Below, piece by piece: positions 1 through 6,474 of a DNA stretch of 6,474 bases. The translations under genes and the position numbers were made by a program. Position 1 is the stretch's first letter, and every line of letters starts with the position of its first letter. The notes beneath the pieces were generated by a model that was not told the DNA's origin, did not search any database, and saw only the letters and a list, made by a program, of their open reading frames with translations. This DNA comes from Alphaproteobacteria bacterium. GTDB lineage: Bacteria > Pseudomonadota > Alphaproteobacteria > Rhodobacterales > Rhodobacteraceae. Location: assembly GCA_030830465.1 (NCBI GenBank), contig JAURMY010000306.1:1-6474 (forward strand). The letters run 5' to 3'.

Positions 1-1
1 T

Positions 2-988
2 CATATTGACGTGGTGCCGGTCGGCCCGCTGGACATGTGGGACACGCCGCCGTTTGAATCGCGTGTCGACAATGGCTGGATGTATGGGCGCGGCGCCGGC
101 GACATGAAGGCGGGGCTGGCGGCAAATCTGTTCGCGCTGGATGCGATCCGGGCCACCGGGCATGTGCCTGCCGCTGATGTGTTTTATCAGTCGGTGGTGG
201 AAGAGGAATGCACCGGCAACGGCGCGCTGGCCTGTCTGCAACGCGGATATCTAGCCGATGCGGCGTTGATCCCGGAACCGTTTTCCGAACATCTATGCGT
301 GGCGCAGATCGGGGTGATCTGGTTTCAGGTCCATCTGCGCGGCATTCCCGTCCATGTGGAGCGCGCGGGTTCAGGGGCCAACGCGATCGAGGCGGCGATC
401 CCGTTGATCGCAGCCCTGCACAAGCTGGAAGACCGCTGGAACCTGCCGCAATACCGCCATCACGCCTTTCACGACCATGCCCATGCGCTGAACCTGAATG
501 TGGGCAAGATTGCCGGTGGCGACTGGGCGTCCTCGGTGCCGTCCTGGTGCACGTTTGATGTGCGTATGGCAGTCTTTCCCGGTGCCGATCTGAAAGCCGC
601 CTGTGCCGAAATTGAGGATTGCCTGAACACCGCCGCCGCGGAAAACCACTTTTTGCGCAACAACCGCCCGGAAGTGATCTATCACGGCTTTCAGGCCGAG
701 GGGTATGCCCTGTGTGACCATGACAAGCCCGAAACCCATCAGGCGATTTCCGCGCTGGATCATGCGCATCACCGGGTGAACGGTGCGGCCTTGCCGACCT
801 CGCCGATCACGGCCACGACCGATGCGCGGTTTTACGGGCTTTATGCGGATACGCCCGCGCTGGTCTATGGCCCGTTGTCAGAGGCGATTCACGGGTTCAA
901 TGAGCGGGTCGATCTGGAAAGCACCCGCCGCGTCACCCAGTCCATCGCGTTGTTTATCGCCCAGTGGTGCGGATTGGAGCAGGCCTAG
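2..988 (+). CDS. M20 (ArgE/DapE-type) metallo-deacylase, 5' end outside the window
   Basis: C-terminal 328 residues of a dinuclear zinc amidohydrolase of the M20/ArgE-DapE family, which cleaves N-acyl groups from amino acids or small peptides in the cytoplasm. The frame is already open at base 2 and begins with His-Ile-Asp-Val-Val-Pro, the first metal motif (GHxDVVP minus its Gly). The GTG at 11 is therefore not the start, and roughly 80-100 N-terminal residues lie upstream. Further visible metal and catalytic motifs are GRGAGDMKAG (bridging Asp, codon 101-103), the EEE cluster at 200-208 (general base plus zinc ligand), PEP near residue 90, and a C-terminal IHGFNE that supplies the last His. 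The central part (about residues 100-215) is the dimerisation/lid domain. Acetylornithine deacetylase, formylaminopyrimidine hydrolase and other N-acyl amino acid hydrolases share this outline, so the substrate is open. Its stop lies 3 bp before the next start, suggesting co-translation with the amino-acid oxidase. Confidence 0.9.
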   Translation, partial: HIDVVPVGPLDMWDTPPFESRVDNGWMYGRGAGDMKAGLAANLFALDAIRATGHVPAADVFYQSVVEEECTGNGALACLQRGYLADAALIPEPFSEHLCVAQIGVIWFQVHLRGIPVHVERAGSGANAIEAAIPLIAALHKLEDRWNLPQYRHHAFHDHAHALNLNVGKIAGGDWASSVPSWCTFDVRMAVFPGADLKAACAEIEDCLNTAAAENHFLRNNRPEVIYHGFQAEGYALCDHDKPETHQAISALDHAHHRVNGAALPTSPITATTDARFYGLYADTPALVYGPLSEAIHGFNERVDLESTRRVTQSIALFIAQWCGLEQA

Positions 989-991
989 AAC

Positions 992-2095
992 ATGGTTAAA
1001 ACACAGGATATTCTGGTCATCGGCGGCGGGATGGCGGGCATCAGCGCGGCTGCAAAGCTGTCAGCCGATGCGCGGGTGACGGTTCTGGAACGCGAACCGG
1101 TGCTTGGCTATCATTCAACCGGACGTTCGGCGGCGATCTTTATCCGCAACTATGGCAACGCGACCCTGCGGGCGCTGAATGCAGTCGCGGAACCCGAGTT
1201 CATCGCGCCCGAAGGGGTTTCAGACCGCTCGCTCTTGTCGCCGCGCGGCGAGGTCCTGTTTGGCATGGACAGTGAAATTGACAGGCTCAAGGCCTATGCC
1301 GAAGGCTCGGACGGGCTGGAATGGCTGACCCAGGCCGAAACGCTGGCCATGGTTCCGATCCTCAGGCCCGAGCGCGTGGCCGCCGCAATCTTTGAAAGCG
1401 GAGCACAGGAAATTGACGTGGACCGGCTGTTGCAAGGCTATGCCAGACTGGCGCGGTCGCGGGGGGCAGAAATTGTCACCGGTGCCGGCGTGACCGGTTT
1501 GTCTTACGCGAACGGGTGCTGGACCTTGAACACCGCCGCCGGGGAATTTCAGGCCCCCCTCGTCGTTAACGCCGCCGGTGCCTGGGCCGATCAACTGGCG
1601 GGTCTGGCCGGCGTCGGGGCCGTTGGTTTGCAACCTTTGCGCCGCTCGGCGGTTCTGATCGACCCGCCCGAGGGCTATGATACCACACGCTGGCCCGTTT
1701 TTGCCGATGCCTCGGAAACCTTTTACTGCAAACCGGATGCGGGCCGTTTGATGATCTCCCCGGCCGATGAAGACCCGGTTGAGCCGCATGACGCCTGGGC
1801 CGAAGACATGGTTCTGGCGGAAGGCATTGACCGCCATGAACGCGCGGGCACAACCCCGGTGACGCGGGTCACCCGCAACTGGGCCGGGCTGCGCACATTC
1901 GGACCCGACCGCACACCGGTTGTGGGTTTTGACCCCCGCGCGACAGGGTTCTTCTGGCTGGCCGGGCAGGGCGGTTATGGTATTCAGACCGCCCCGGCGC
2001 TGTCGGGCCTGACCGCCGATCTGATCGCAGCACGGGTTTCAAAACTGCCACCCGCGATCATCGCCTCGCTTGCGCCAGCCCGGCTGCTGCACTGA
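992..2095 (+). CDS. FAD-dependent amino acid dehydrogenase, DauA (D-arginine dehydrogenase)-like
   Basis: A 367-residue DAO-superfamily flavoprotein expected to oxidise an amino acid to an imino acid, which hydrolyses to the 2-oxo acid and ammonia. The N-terminal Rossmann motif GGGMAG (residues 11-16) and Glu33 at the end of the second strand bind FAD adenosine. GYHSTGRSAA (39-48), SPRGE (83-87), NAAGAWAD (193-200), FYCKPDAG (244-251), WAGLRTF (297-303) and GQGGYGIQT (325-333) follow the order and spacing I recall for Pseudomonas aeruginosa DauA (375 residues). Counterparts of DauA Tyr53, Glu87, Arg222, Tyr249 and Arg305 are Tyr54, Glu87, Arg218, Tyr245 and Arg301. DauA His48 is replaced by Ile49. 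The retained carboxylate-binding Arg and Tyr argue for an amino acid substrate, and Glu87 would suit a basic side chain. The ATG follows a GGAG at 976-979, and the preceding deacylase ends 3 bp upstream. No DauB partner is seen. Alternative names would be glycine/sarcosine-oxidase-like or generic FAD-binding oxidoreductase. Confidence 0.88.
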   Translation: MVKTQDILVIGGGMAGISAAAKLSADARVTVLEREPVLGYHSTGRSAAIFIRNYGNATLRALNAVAEPEFIAPEGVSDRSLLSPRGEVLFGMDSEIDRLKAYAEGSDGLEWLTQAETLAMVPILRPERVAAAIFESGAQEIDVDRLLQGYARLARSRGAEIVTGAGVTGLSYANGCWTLNTAAGEFQAPLVVNAAGAWADQLAGLAGVGAVGLQPLRRSAVLIDPPEGYDTTRWPVFADASETFYCKPDAGRLMISPADEDPVEPHDAWAEDMVLAEGIDRHERAGTTPVTRVTRNWAGLRTFGPDRTPVVGFDPRATGFFWLAGQGGYGIQTAPALSGLTADLIAARVSKLPPAIIASLAPARLLH

Positions 2096-2147
2096 AAACC
2101 GATCCGCAAAACCAATGTCGCGGCCCAACATCGTACCGCATCTGACC

Positions 2148-2153
2148 AAAGGA
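2148..2153 (+). promoter_or_regulatory. Ribosome-binding site fixing the ene-reductase start
   Basis: AAAGGA lies six bases before the ATG at 2160. The same frame is open upstream to a TTG at 2070 (30 more codons), but those residues are not family-like, while the ene-reductase fold normally starts just after position 2160. This decides the start. Confidence 0.7.
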
Positions 2154-2159
2154 CCGAAA

Positions 2160-3317
2160 ATGACCGCCACTTCCCATCTGTTCCAGCCTATCGCGCTGCG
2201 TTCGATCACCAGCCGTAACCGCATCGTGATTTCGCCGATGTGCCAGTATTCCGCGCATGAAGGCCATCTGGATGACTGGCATCTGGTCAATCTGGGGCGC
2301 TTTGCCATCGGCGGAGCCGGGATCATCTTTACCGAGGCAACGGCGGTGCAGAAATCGGGCCGCATCACCCATGGCTGTCCGGGTCTCTGGACCGACAGCC
2401 AGATCCCCGGTCACAGCCGAATCGCGCAGTTCCTGTTGCAAAACGGCGCTGTTCCCGCGATCCAGCTTGGCCATGCCGGGCGTAAATCAAGCATGCAACG
2501 TCCCTGGTTCGGCAACGGCCCCTTGAACGACGCGGATTTTGCGCGCGGCGATATGCCGTGGCAGCCGGTCGGCCCATCGGCCTTGCCGGTGGATCAGGGC
2601 TGGCCCATGCCCAAGGCGTTGACCCTTGACGATATCGCGCAGTTGAAGGTGGATTTTGCGGCAGCGGCGCGGCGGGCTTTGGCCGCCGGATACAAGATCG
2701 TAGAGCTTCACGGCGCGCATGGCTATTTGCTGCACAGTTTCCTGTCGCCCTTGTCCAACAAGCGCACCGATGCTTATGGCGGCGATGTGAAGGGCCGGAT
2801 GCGGCTGGCGCTGGAACTGGTGGAAGCGGTGCGGGCGGTCTGGCCTGAGGAACTGCCCCTGTTCTTCCGGACCTCGGCGGTTGACGGAACCCCCGAAGGC
2901 TGGTCGCTGGACGATACGGTTTTGCTGGCGCGTGAACTGAAAGCGCGCGGGGTTGACGTGGTTGACTGCTCCTCGGGCGGGATCGCCGGGCCGGCGACCT
3001 CGGCGCTTGGCGGCAAAAGGCAGCCGGGCTTTCAGGTGCCCTATGCCGAGCGCGTCCGCAACGAGGCCGGACTTGCCAGCATGGCCGTTGGTTTGATCAC
3101 CCATCCCGAACAGGCCGAAGAGGTCCTTGCCGCGGGTCGGGCCGATCTGGTGGCTATTGGCCGCGAGGCTTTGGTCGATCCGTCCTGGGCGCAACATGCG
3201 GCGCGGACGCTGGGGGTTGACGTGACGTACAACACCCTGCCGGTCCAGTCGGAATGGTGGCTGGTGCGGCGCGAGGCCACCAGTGAAGTCTACCGGCCGA
3301 AAGCAGCCGCTGAATGA
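2160..3317 (+). CDS. NADH:flavin oxidoreductase, Old Yellow Enzyme family (YqjM/XenA class)
   Basis: A 385-residue FMN-dependent (beta/alpha)8-barrel ene-reductase of the thermophilic-like OYE class, which uses NAD(P)H to reduce activated C=C bonds (enones, enals, maleimides, sometimes nitro compounds) in the cytoplasm. The N-terminal LFQPIALRSITSRNRI opening is typical. CQYSA places Cys28 and Tyr30 where YqjM has Cys26 and Tyr28, the residues that mark this class and tune FMN. GHAGRK (104-109) contacts flavin. LHGAHGYLLHSFLSP (183-197) supplies His184, His187 and Tyr189, matching the YqjM substrate pair His164/His167 and Tyr169. SNKRTDAYGG follows. The C-terminal phosphate-binding part is VGLITHPEQAEE and AIGREALVDPSWA. 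No Fe-S or second flavin domain follows, so it is not a 2,4-dienoyl-CoA reductase type. It overlaps the next gene by 4 bp (ATGA), which points to translational coupling. The natural substrate cannot be read from sequence. Confidence 0.92.
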   Translation: MTATSHLFQPIALRSITSRNRIVISPMCQYSAHEGHLDDWHLVNLGRFAIGGAGIIFTEATAVQKSGRITHGCPGLWTDSQIPGHSRIAQFLLQNGAVPAIQLGHAGRKSSMQRPWFGNGPLNDADFARGDMPWQPVGPSALPVDQGWPMPKALTLDDIAQLKVDFAAAARRALAAGYKIVELHGAHGYLLHSFLSPLSNKRTDAYGGDVKGRMRLALELVEAVRAVWPEELPLFFRTSAVDGTPEGWSLDDTVLLARELKARGVDVVDCSSGGIAGPATSALGGKRQPGFQVPYAERVRNEAGLASMAVGLITHPEQAEEVLAAGRADLVAIGREALVDPSWAQHAARTLGVDVTYNTLPVQSEWWLVRREATSEVYRPKAAAE

Positions 3318-4231
3318 CCCAAAGGGACCTGACCGGCGCTGCTTTTCAGATCAACGACCACGGGTTTTTTGCCCATACGGCGGGTGATCCCGACCGGCCC
3401 TTGCTGTTGTTTCTGCACGGTTTTCCGGAATATTGCGGCGCCTGGGACGAGGTTTTGCCCCTGCTGGCCGATGCGTTTTACTGTGTCGCGCCGGACCAGC
3501 GCGGCTATGGCCGGTCGTGGAAACCCGAAAGGGTTGAAGATTATGCCACCAAACATCTGGTGGCCGATGTCGCAGCGATGATCGACCATTTCGGGCGGGG
3601 ACGCGCCGCCGCGCTGATCGGCCATGACTGGGGCGCGTCGGTGGCCTATGCCACGGCGATCCGTCATCCGCAAAAGCTGGCTGCATTGATCGTTGCCAAC
3701 GGGGTGCATCCGGCACCGTTTCAAAAGGCGCTGGCTGCGGGCGGGGCGCAAACGGCCGCCAGTCAATATATCACCTGGCTGCGCGGCGAGGGATCCGAAG
3801 AGGCGCTGGCAAAGGATGATTTCGCCCGGATGATGACGCTGTTCAGCGCGAAAATGGACCTTGGCTGGATGACGCCTTCGCGGGCGCAGGCCTATAAGGC
3901 CGCCTGGGGCGATGCGGCGGGTGTAAGGGCCATGGTCAACTGGTATCGCGCAACGCCGCTCTTGGTGGCTAAGCCCGGCCAGCCGATCCCAAGCGCCAGG
4001 ATCCCGTCCTGGCCGGTCGAGGCCCTGAAGATTTCGATGCCGCATCTTGTGTTATGGGGGCTTGGCGACACCGCCCTTTTGCCGGAAGCACGGGAAGGGC
4101 TTGCGGATTACTGCACGGATCTGGAAATTTGTGAAACGCCTGCCGCCGATCACTGGATCACACATCAGGCGCCCGGATTTCTGGCGGAACATATCCGCCG
4201 CTTTGCTACGGCGAAAACCGGCGGGGCCTAG
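3314..4231 (+). CDS. Alpha/beta hydrolase, epoxide hydrolase / haloacetate dehalogenase-like
   Basis: A 305-residue alpha/beta-hydrolase with an Asp nucleophile, so it likely works through an alkyl-enzyme ester, as epoxide hydrolases and haloacetate dehalogenases do. HGFPE (35-39) is the oxyanion motif, and DQRGYGRS (61-68) is the conserved strand-4 turn. The nucleophile elbow is GHDWGA with Asp105. LWGLGDTALLP (247-257) supplies the acid Asp252, and ADHWITH gives catalytic His280. The cap spans about residues 133-230. It carries Tyr152 in QYITWLR and Tyr211 in NWYRA, where epoxide hydrolases keep their two epoxide-activating tyrosines. Trp106 replaces the Arg usual after the nucleophile in fluoroacetate dehalogenases (GHDRGAR), which favours epoxide hydrolase over fluoroacetate dehalogenase. 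The start overlaps the ene-reductase stop and lacks a clear Shine-Dalgarno, so it probably depends on translational coupling. It is the last plus-strand gene before the convergent gap. Confidence 0.88.
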   Translation: MTQRDLTGAAFQINDHGFFAHTAGDPDRPLLLFLHGFPEYCGAWDEVLPLLADAFYCVAPDQRGYGRSWKPERVEDYATKHLVADVAAMIDHFGRGRAAALIGHDWGASVAYATAIRHPQKLAALIVANGVHPAPFQKALAAGGAQTAASQYITWLRGEGSEEALAKDDFARMMTLFSAKMDLGWMTPSRAQAYKAAWGDAAGVRAMVNWYRATPLLVAKPGQPIPSARIPSWPVEALKISMPHLVLWGLGDTALLPEAREGLADYCTDLEICETPAADHWITHQAPGFLAEHIRRFATAKTGGA

Positions 4232-4235
4232 AACG

Positions 4236-4326
4236 TATTGCGTATTACCTGAAGCAAATTCTATCACCTAACGCGTTGAAATCTTTGATTTCAGGCAGCG
4301 TTTGGTGATTCAAGTTTAACGCAATA
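4236..4326. repeat. 91 bp AT-rich nested imperfect palindrome in convergent gap (MITE/REP-like or bidirectional terminator)
   Basis: Nearly the whole gap between two converging stop codons folds on itself. The outer arms TATTGCGT (4236-4243) and ACGCAATA (4319-4326) are exact complements. TGAA (4250-4253) can pair with TTCA (4309-4312). TCACCTAACGC (4264-4274) pairs with GCGTTTGGTGA (4298-4308) with one mismatch. The core TGAAATC-TTT-GATTTCA (4277-4293) is a perfect 7 bp stem with a 3-base loop. I count 34 G+C in 91 bases (about 37%), far below the flanking genes. A 10-base bulge on the left (4254-4263) makes it asymmetric. No T-run follows either side, so it is not a standard intrinsic terminator, though it may still stop or stabilise both transcripts. 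The outer arms can also be read as TTGCGT...ACGCAA flanked by TA on each side, as expected for a small TA-targeting mobile element. Nature unproven. Confidence 0.65.
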
Positions 4327-4330
4327 GGCT

Positions 4331-5318
<988 letters not shown>

Positions 5319-5333
5319 ACCGCCGGGGCCAAG

Positions 5334-5996
5334 ATGACCAAAGAATACCGCCAGCATGTTTTCAGTCTCCCGACCGGTGCCGTGGATTTGCTGTTGATCC
5401 GCCACGGCGAAAGCGAAGCGGCGCGCCCGGGGCAGTCCTTTCCGATGGTGGACGGGCATGGCGATCCGGCGTTGCACCACAACGGATTGCGACAGGCGGA
5501 TCAGGTCGGCGAGCGGCTGAAAGGCGAAAGGTTTGACGCGCTTTATGTCACGACCCTGCGGCGGACCCAACAAACCGCCGCCCCGTTGGCCGCGCGCCTT
5601 GGGATGACCCCGATGGTCGAACCGGACCTCAGGGAAATCTGCCTTGGTGACTGGGACGGCGGGCTGTACCGGATCAAGGCGGCCGAGGGCGCGCCCGAGT
5701 TTCAGCAGGCGATCGAGCATCAGGAATGGGGGGCAATTCCCGGCGCGGAAACCACAGCGCAGTTGCATCAGCGCGTGGCAGCGGCTTTGGGGCGGATCGC
5801 GGCCCGCCACCCGGATCAGCGCGTTGCGGCCTTTGTGCACGGGGGTGTCATCGGCGCGGCCATGGCCATCGCAACAGGCGCACAGCCCTTTGCCTTTAAC
5901 GGCGCGGCCAACGGGTCCATCAGCCGGATCGTGCTGACCGGCGGCCGGATGATCGCGCGGGGCTTTAACGATTGCAGCCACCTTGACGTTGCGTGA
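5334..5996 (+). CDS. Histidine phosphatase family protein (phosphoglycerate mutase-like)
   Basis: A 220-residue branch-1 histidine phosphatase that hydrolyses phosphate esters through a phospho-histidine intermediate in the cytoplasm. LLIRHGESE (20-28) carries nucleophile His24 with Arg23. TTLRRTQQTA (73-82) supplies Arg76, LREICLGDWDG (99-109) supplies the acid Glu101, and FVHGGVIGA (167-175) holds the second core His169. The order and length are typical of the family; no transmembrane segment or signal peptide is visible. The substrate is not predictable: relatives include phosphoglycerate mutase-like phosphatases, alpha-ribazole phosphatase and broad-specificity acid phosphatases. ATG 5334 is preferred over an in-frame GTG at 5283, because the extra 17 residues are not family-like and the GTG lies only 13 bases after a TTGACA box. 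The ribosome-binding site before 5334 is weak (GGGG at 5324-5327). It diverges from the dehalogenase and runs toward the acyl-CoA dehydrogenase. Confidence 0.87.
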   Translation: MTKEYRQHVFSLPTGAVDLLLIRHGESEAARPGQSFPMVDGHGDPALHHNGLRQADQVGERLKGERFDALYVTTLRRTQQTAAPLAARLGMTPMVEPDLREICLGDWDGGLYRIKAAEGAPEFQQAIEHQEWGAIPGAETTAQLHQRVAAALGRIAARHPDQRVAAFVHGGVIGAAMAIATGAQPFAFNGAANGSISRIVLTGGRMIARGFNDCSHLDVA

Positions 5997-6085
5997 TTTT
6001 GCCCAAACCGCCGCTTCGCCGCTTGTCTGGTGAAAACTGAAATGCGAACCTGTGCGCCACGACGCATGGCTTGGGAGGGCGGATT
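5997..6085 (+). other. Short intergenic leader before the acyl-CoA dehydrogenase
   Basis: An 89-base gap in which I see no convincing terminator or promoter. It contains a tandem 8-base duplication, CGCCGCTT twice (6009-6024), and a ribosome-binding site at its end. The two flanking genes may or may not share a transcript. Confidence 0.4.
6073..6079 (+). promoter_or_regulatory. Strong ribosome-binding site for a GTG start
   Basis: GGGAGGG ends six bases before GTG 6086. It is the strongest Shine-Dalgarno in the window and supports GTG initiation; the ATG at 6066 is in another frame and lies upstream of this site. Confidence 0.75.
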
Positions 6086-6474
6086 GTGCTGACCGATATT
6101 CAGGACCCGGAAGATTTCCGTTTGGCGCTGCGGGCCTGGCTTGGCGATAACTGCCCGCCCGAAATGCGCGACGGGCTGCGCGGCGAGGCGTCGATCTGCT
6201 GGGGCGGAAAGCGGTGGCAATTCACGTCTGATGCCCAGAAAACCTGGCTTGACCGGATGGCGGCGCAGGGCCTGACCACCCCGACCTGGCCGCGCGCCTA
6301 TGGCGGCGGCGGGCTGGACCGGGCGCGGGAAAAGGTGTTTTACGAGGAAATGGCGTCGGTCCGGGCGCGCTCACCCTTGCAAAGTTTCGGCATCTGGATG
6401 TTGGGGCCGGCCCTGTTGAAGTTCGGCTCGGAAGACCAGAAGCGCAAATATCTGCCGAAGCTCGCGACCGGCGA
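6086..6474 (+). CDS. Acyl-CoA dehydrogenase family protein, N-terminal part (3' end outside the window)
   Basis: The first 129 codons of an FAD-dependent acyl-CoA dehydrogenase, the family that introduces an alpha-beta double bond into acyl-CoA thioesters and passes electrons to ETF. The visible part is the N-terminal helical domain: a Trp-rich opening (residues 1-50), then GLTTPTWPRAYGGGGLD (about 65-81), matching the family motif W-P-x-x-Y-G-G-x-G-L, then YEEMASV, and LGPALLKFGSEDQKRKYLPKLATG near the window end, the conserved helix before the FAD-binding barrel. The catalytic Glu and the flavin motifs lie beyond the edge. The WP-x-x-YGG subgroup is common among acyl-CoA dehydrogenases for branched, cyclic or steroid side-chain acyl-CoAs, but the substrate cannot be assigned from this part. 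Because there is no stop inside the window, the gene runs off the right edge. The start is GTG 6086, chosen from the GGGAGGG site and from the length of the N-terminal helix. Confidence 0.88.
   Translation, partial: MLTDIQDPEDFRLALRAWLGDNCPPEMRDGLRGEASICWGGKRWQFTSDAQKTWLDRMAAQGLTTPTWPRAYGGGGLDRAREKVFYEEMASVRARSPLQSFGIWMLGPALLKFGSEDQKRKYLPKLATG

Noticed and set aside
11..13. GTG as the start of the M20 deacylase
   Set aside because: The three codons before it (His-Ile-Asp) are part of the conserved metal-binding motif, so the gene begins upstream of the window.
2070..2159. N-terminal extension of the ene-reductase from TTG 2070 or ATG 2115
   Set aside because: The 30 extra residues do not resemble the family and the first codons overlap the end of the preceding gene; AAAGGA is placed correctly only for ATG 2160.
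2487..3197. A 236-codon minus-strand open frame inside the ene-reductase
   Set aside because: Antisense shadow of a fully recognisable OYE-family gene, with no ribosome-binding site or conserved motif of its own.
4277..4293. Core hairpin of the palindrome as a classic Rho-independent terminator
   Set aside because: The stem is AT-rich with a three-base loop and no T-run follows on either strand, so it does not meet the usual pattern on its own.
6009..6024. Tandem 8-base duplication CGCCGCTT
   Set aside because: Only two short copies of GC-rich sequence; likely chance, and not long enough for a regulatory or repeat call.

Overview
This 6.5 kb window is GC-rich, tightly packed bacterial DNA with seven protein genes, two of them cut by the window edges. 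Composition, start contexts and the family mix (an M20 deacylase, a DauA-like flavoenzyme, an Old Yellow Enzyme, a type I haloalkane dehalogenase and an acyl-CoA dehydrogenase) fit an alphaproteobacterium, most likely a Rhodobacteraceae/Roseobacter-type organism. That placement is inference from gene style, not from a marker gene. No RNA gene, CRISPR array, transposase or phage gene is visible.

Layout. Positions 2-4231 hold four plus-strand genes in a likely operon: the C-terminal part of an ArgE/DapE-type M20 metallo-deacylase; a D-arginine-dehydrogenase-like FAD oxidoreductase beginning 3 bp later; a YqjM/XenA-type ene-reductase after a 64 bp gap; and an epoxide-hydrolase/haloacetate-dehalogenase-like alpha/beta hydrolase that overlaps the ene-reductase stop by ATGA. 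At 4236-4326 the convergent gap is almost filled by an AT-rich, nested imperfect palindrome whose outer arms are flanked by TA. A minus-strand gene follows (4331-5230), a DhlA-like haloalkane dehalogenase with a complete triad. It diverges from a plus-strand histidine phosphatase (5334-5996). The roughly 100 bp between them holds two inverted GGTTTGAC boxes that look like -35 elements of promoters facing each other. After an 89 bp gap, the first 129 codons of an acyl-CoA dehydrogenase run off the right edge from a GTG start with a strong ribosome-binding site.

How the genes may work together. The deacylase plus amino-acid oxidase pair suggests release and oxidation of an N-acylated amino acid. 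The coupled ene-reductase and alpha/beta hydrolase, the neighbouring dehalogenase and the acyl-CoA dehydrogenase suggest a catabolic or detoxification neighbourhood for unusual organic compounds. These are inferences from families and spacing; the sequence fixes no substrate. I found no clearly new multi-gene system. The most unusual items are the intergenic palindrome, the facing promoter boxes, the dehalogenase cap that lacks the segment carrying DhlA's short repeats, and the missing active-site His in the DauA-like enzyme.
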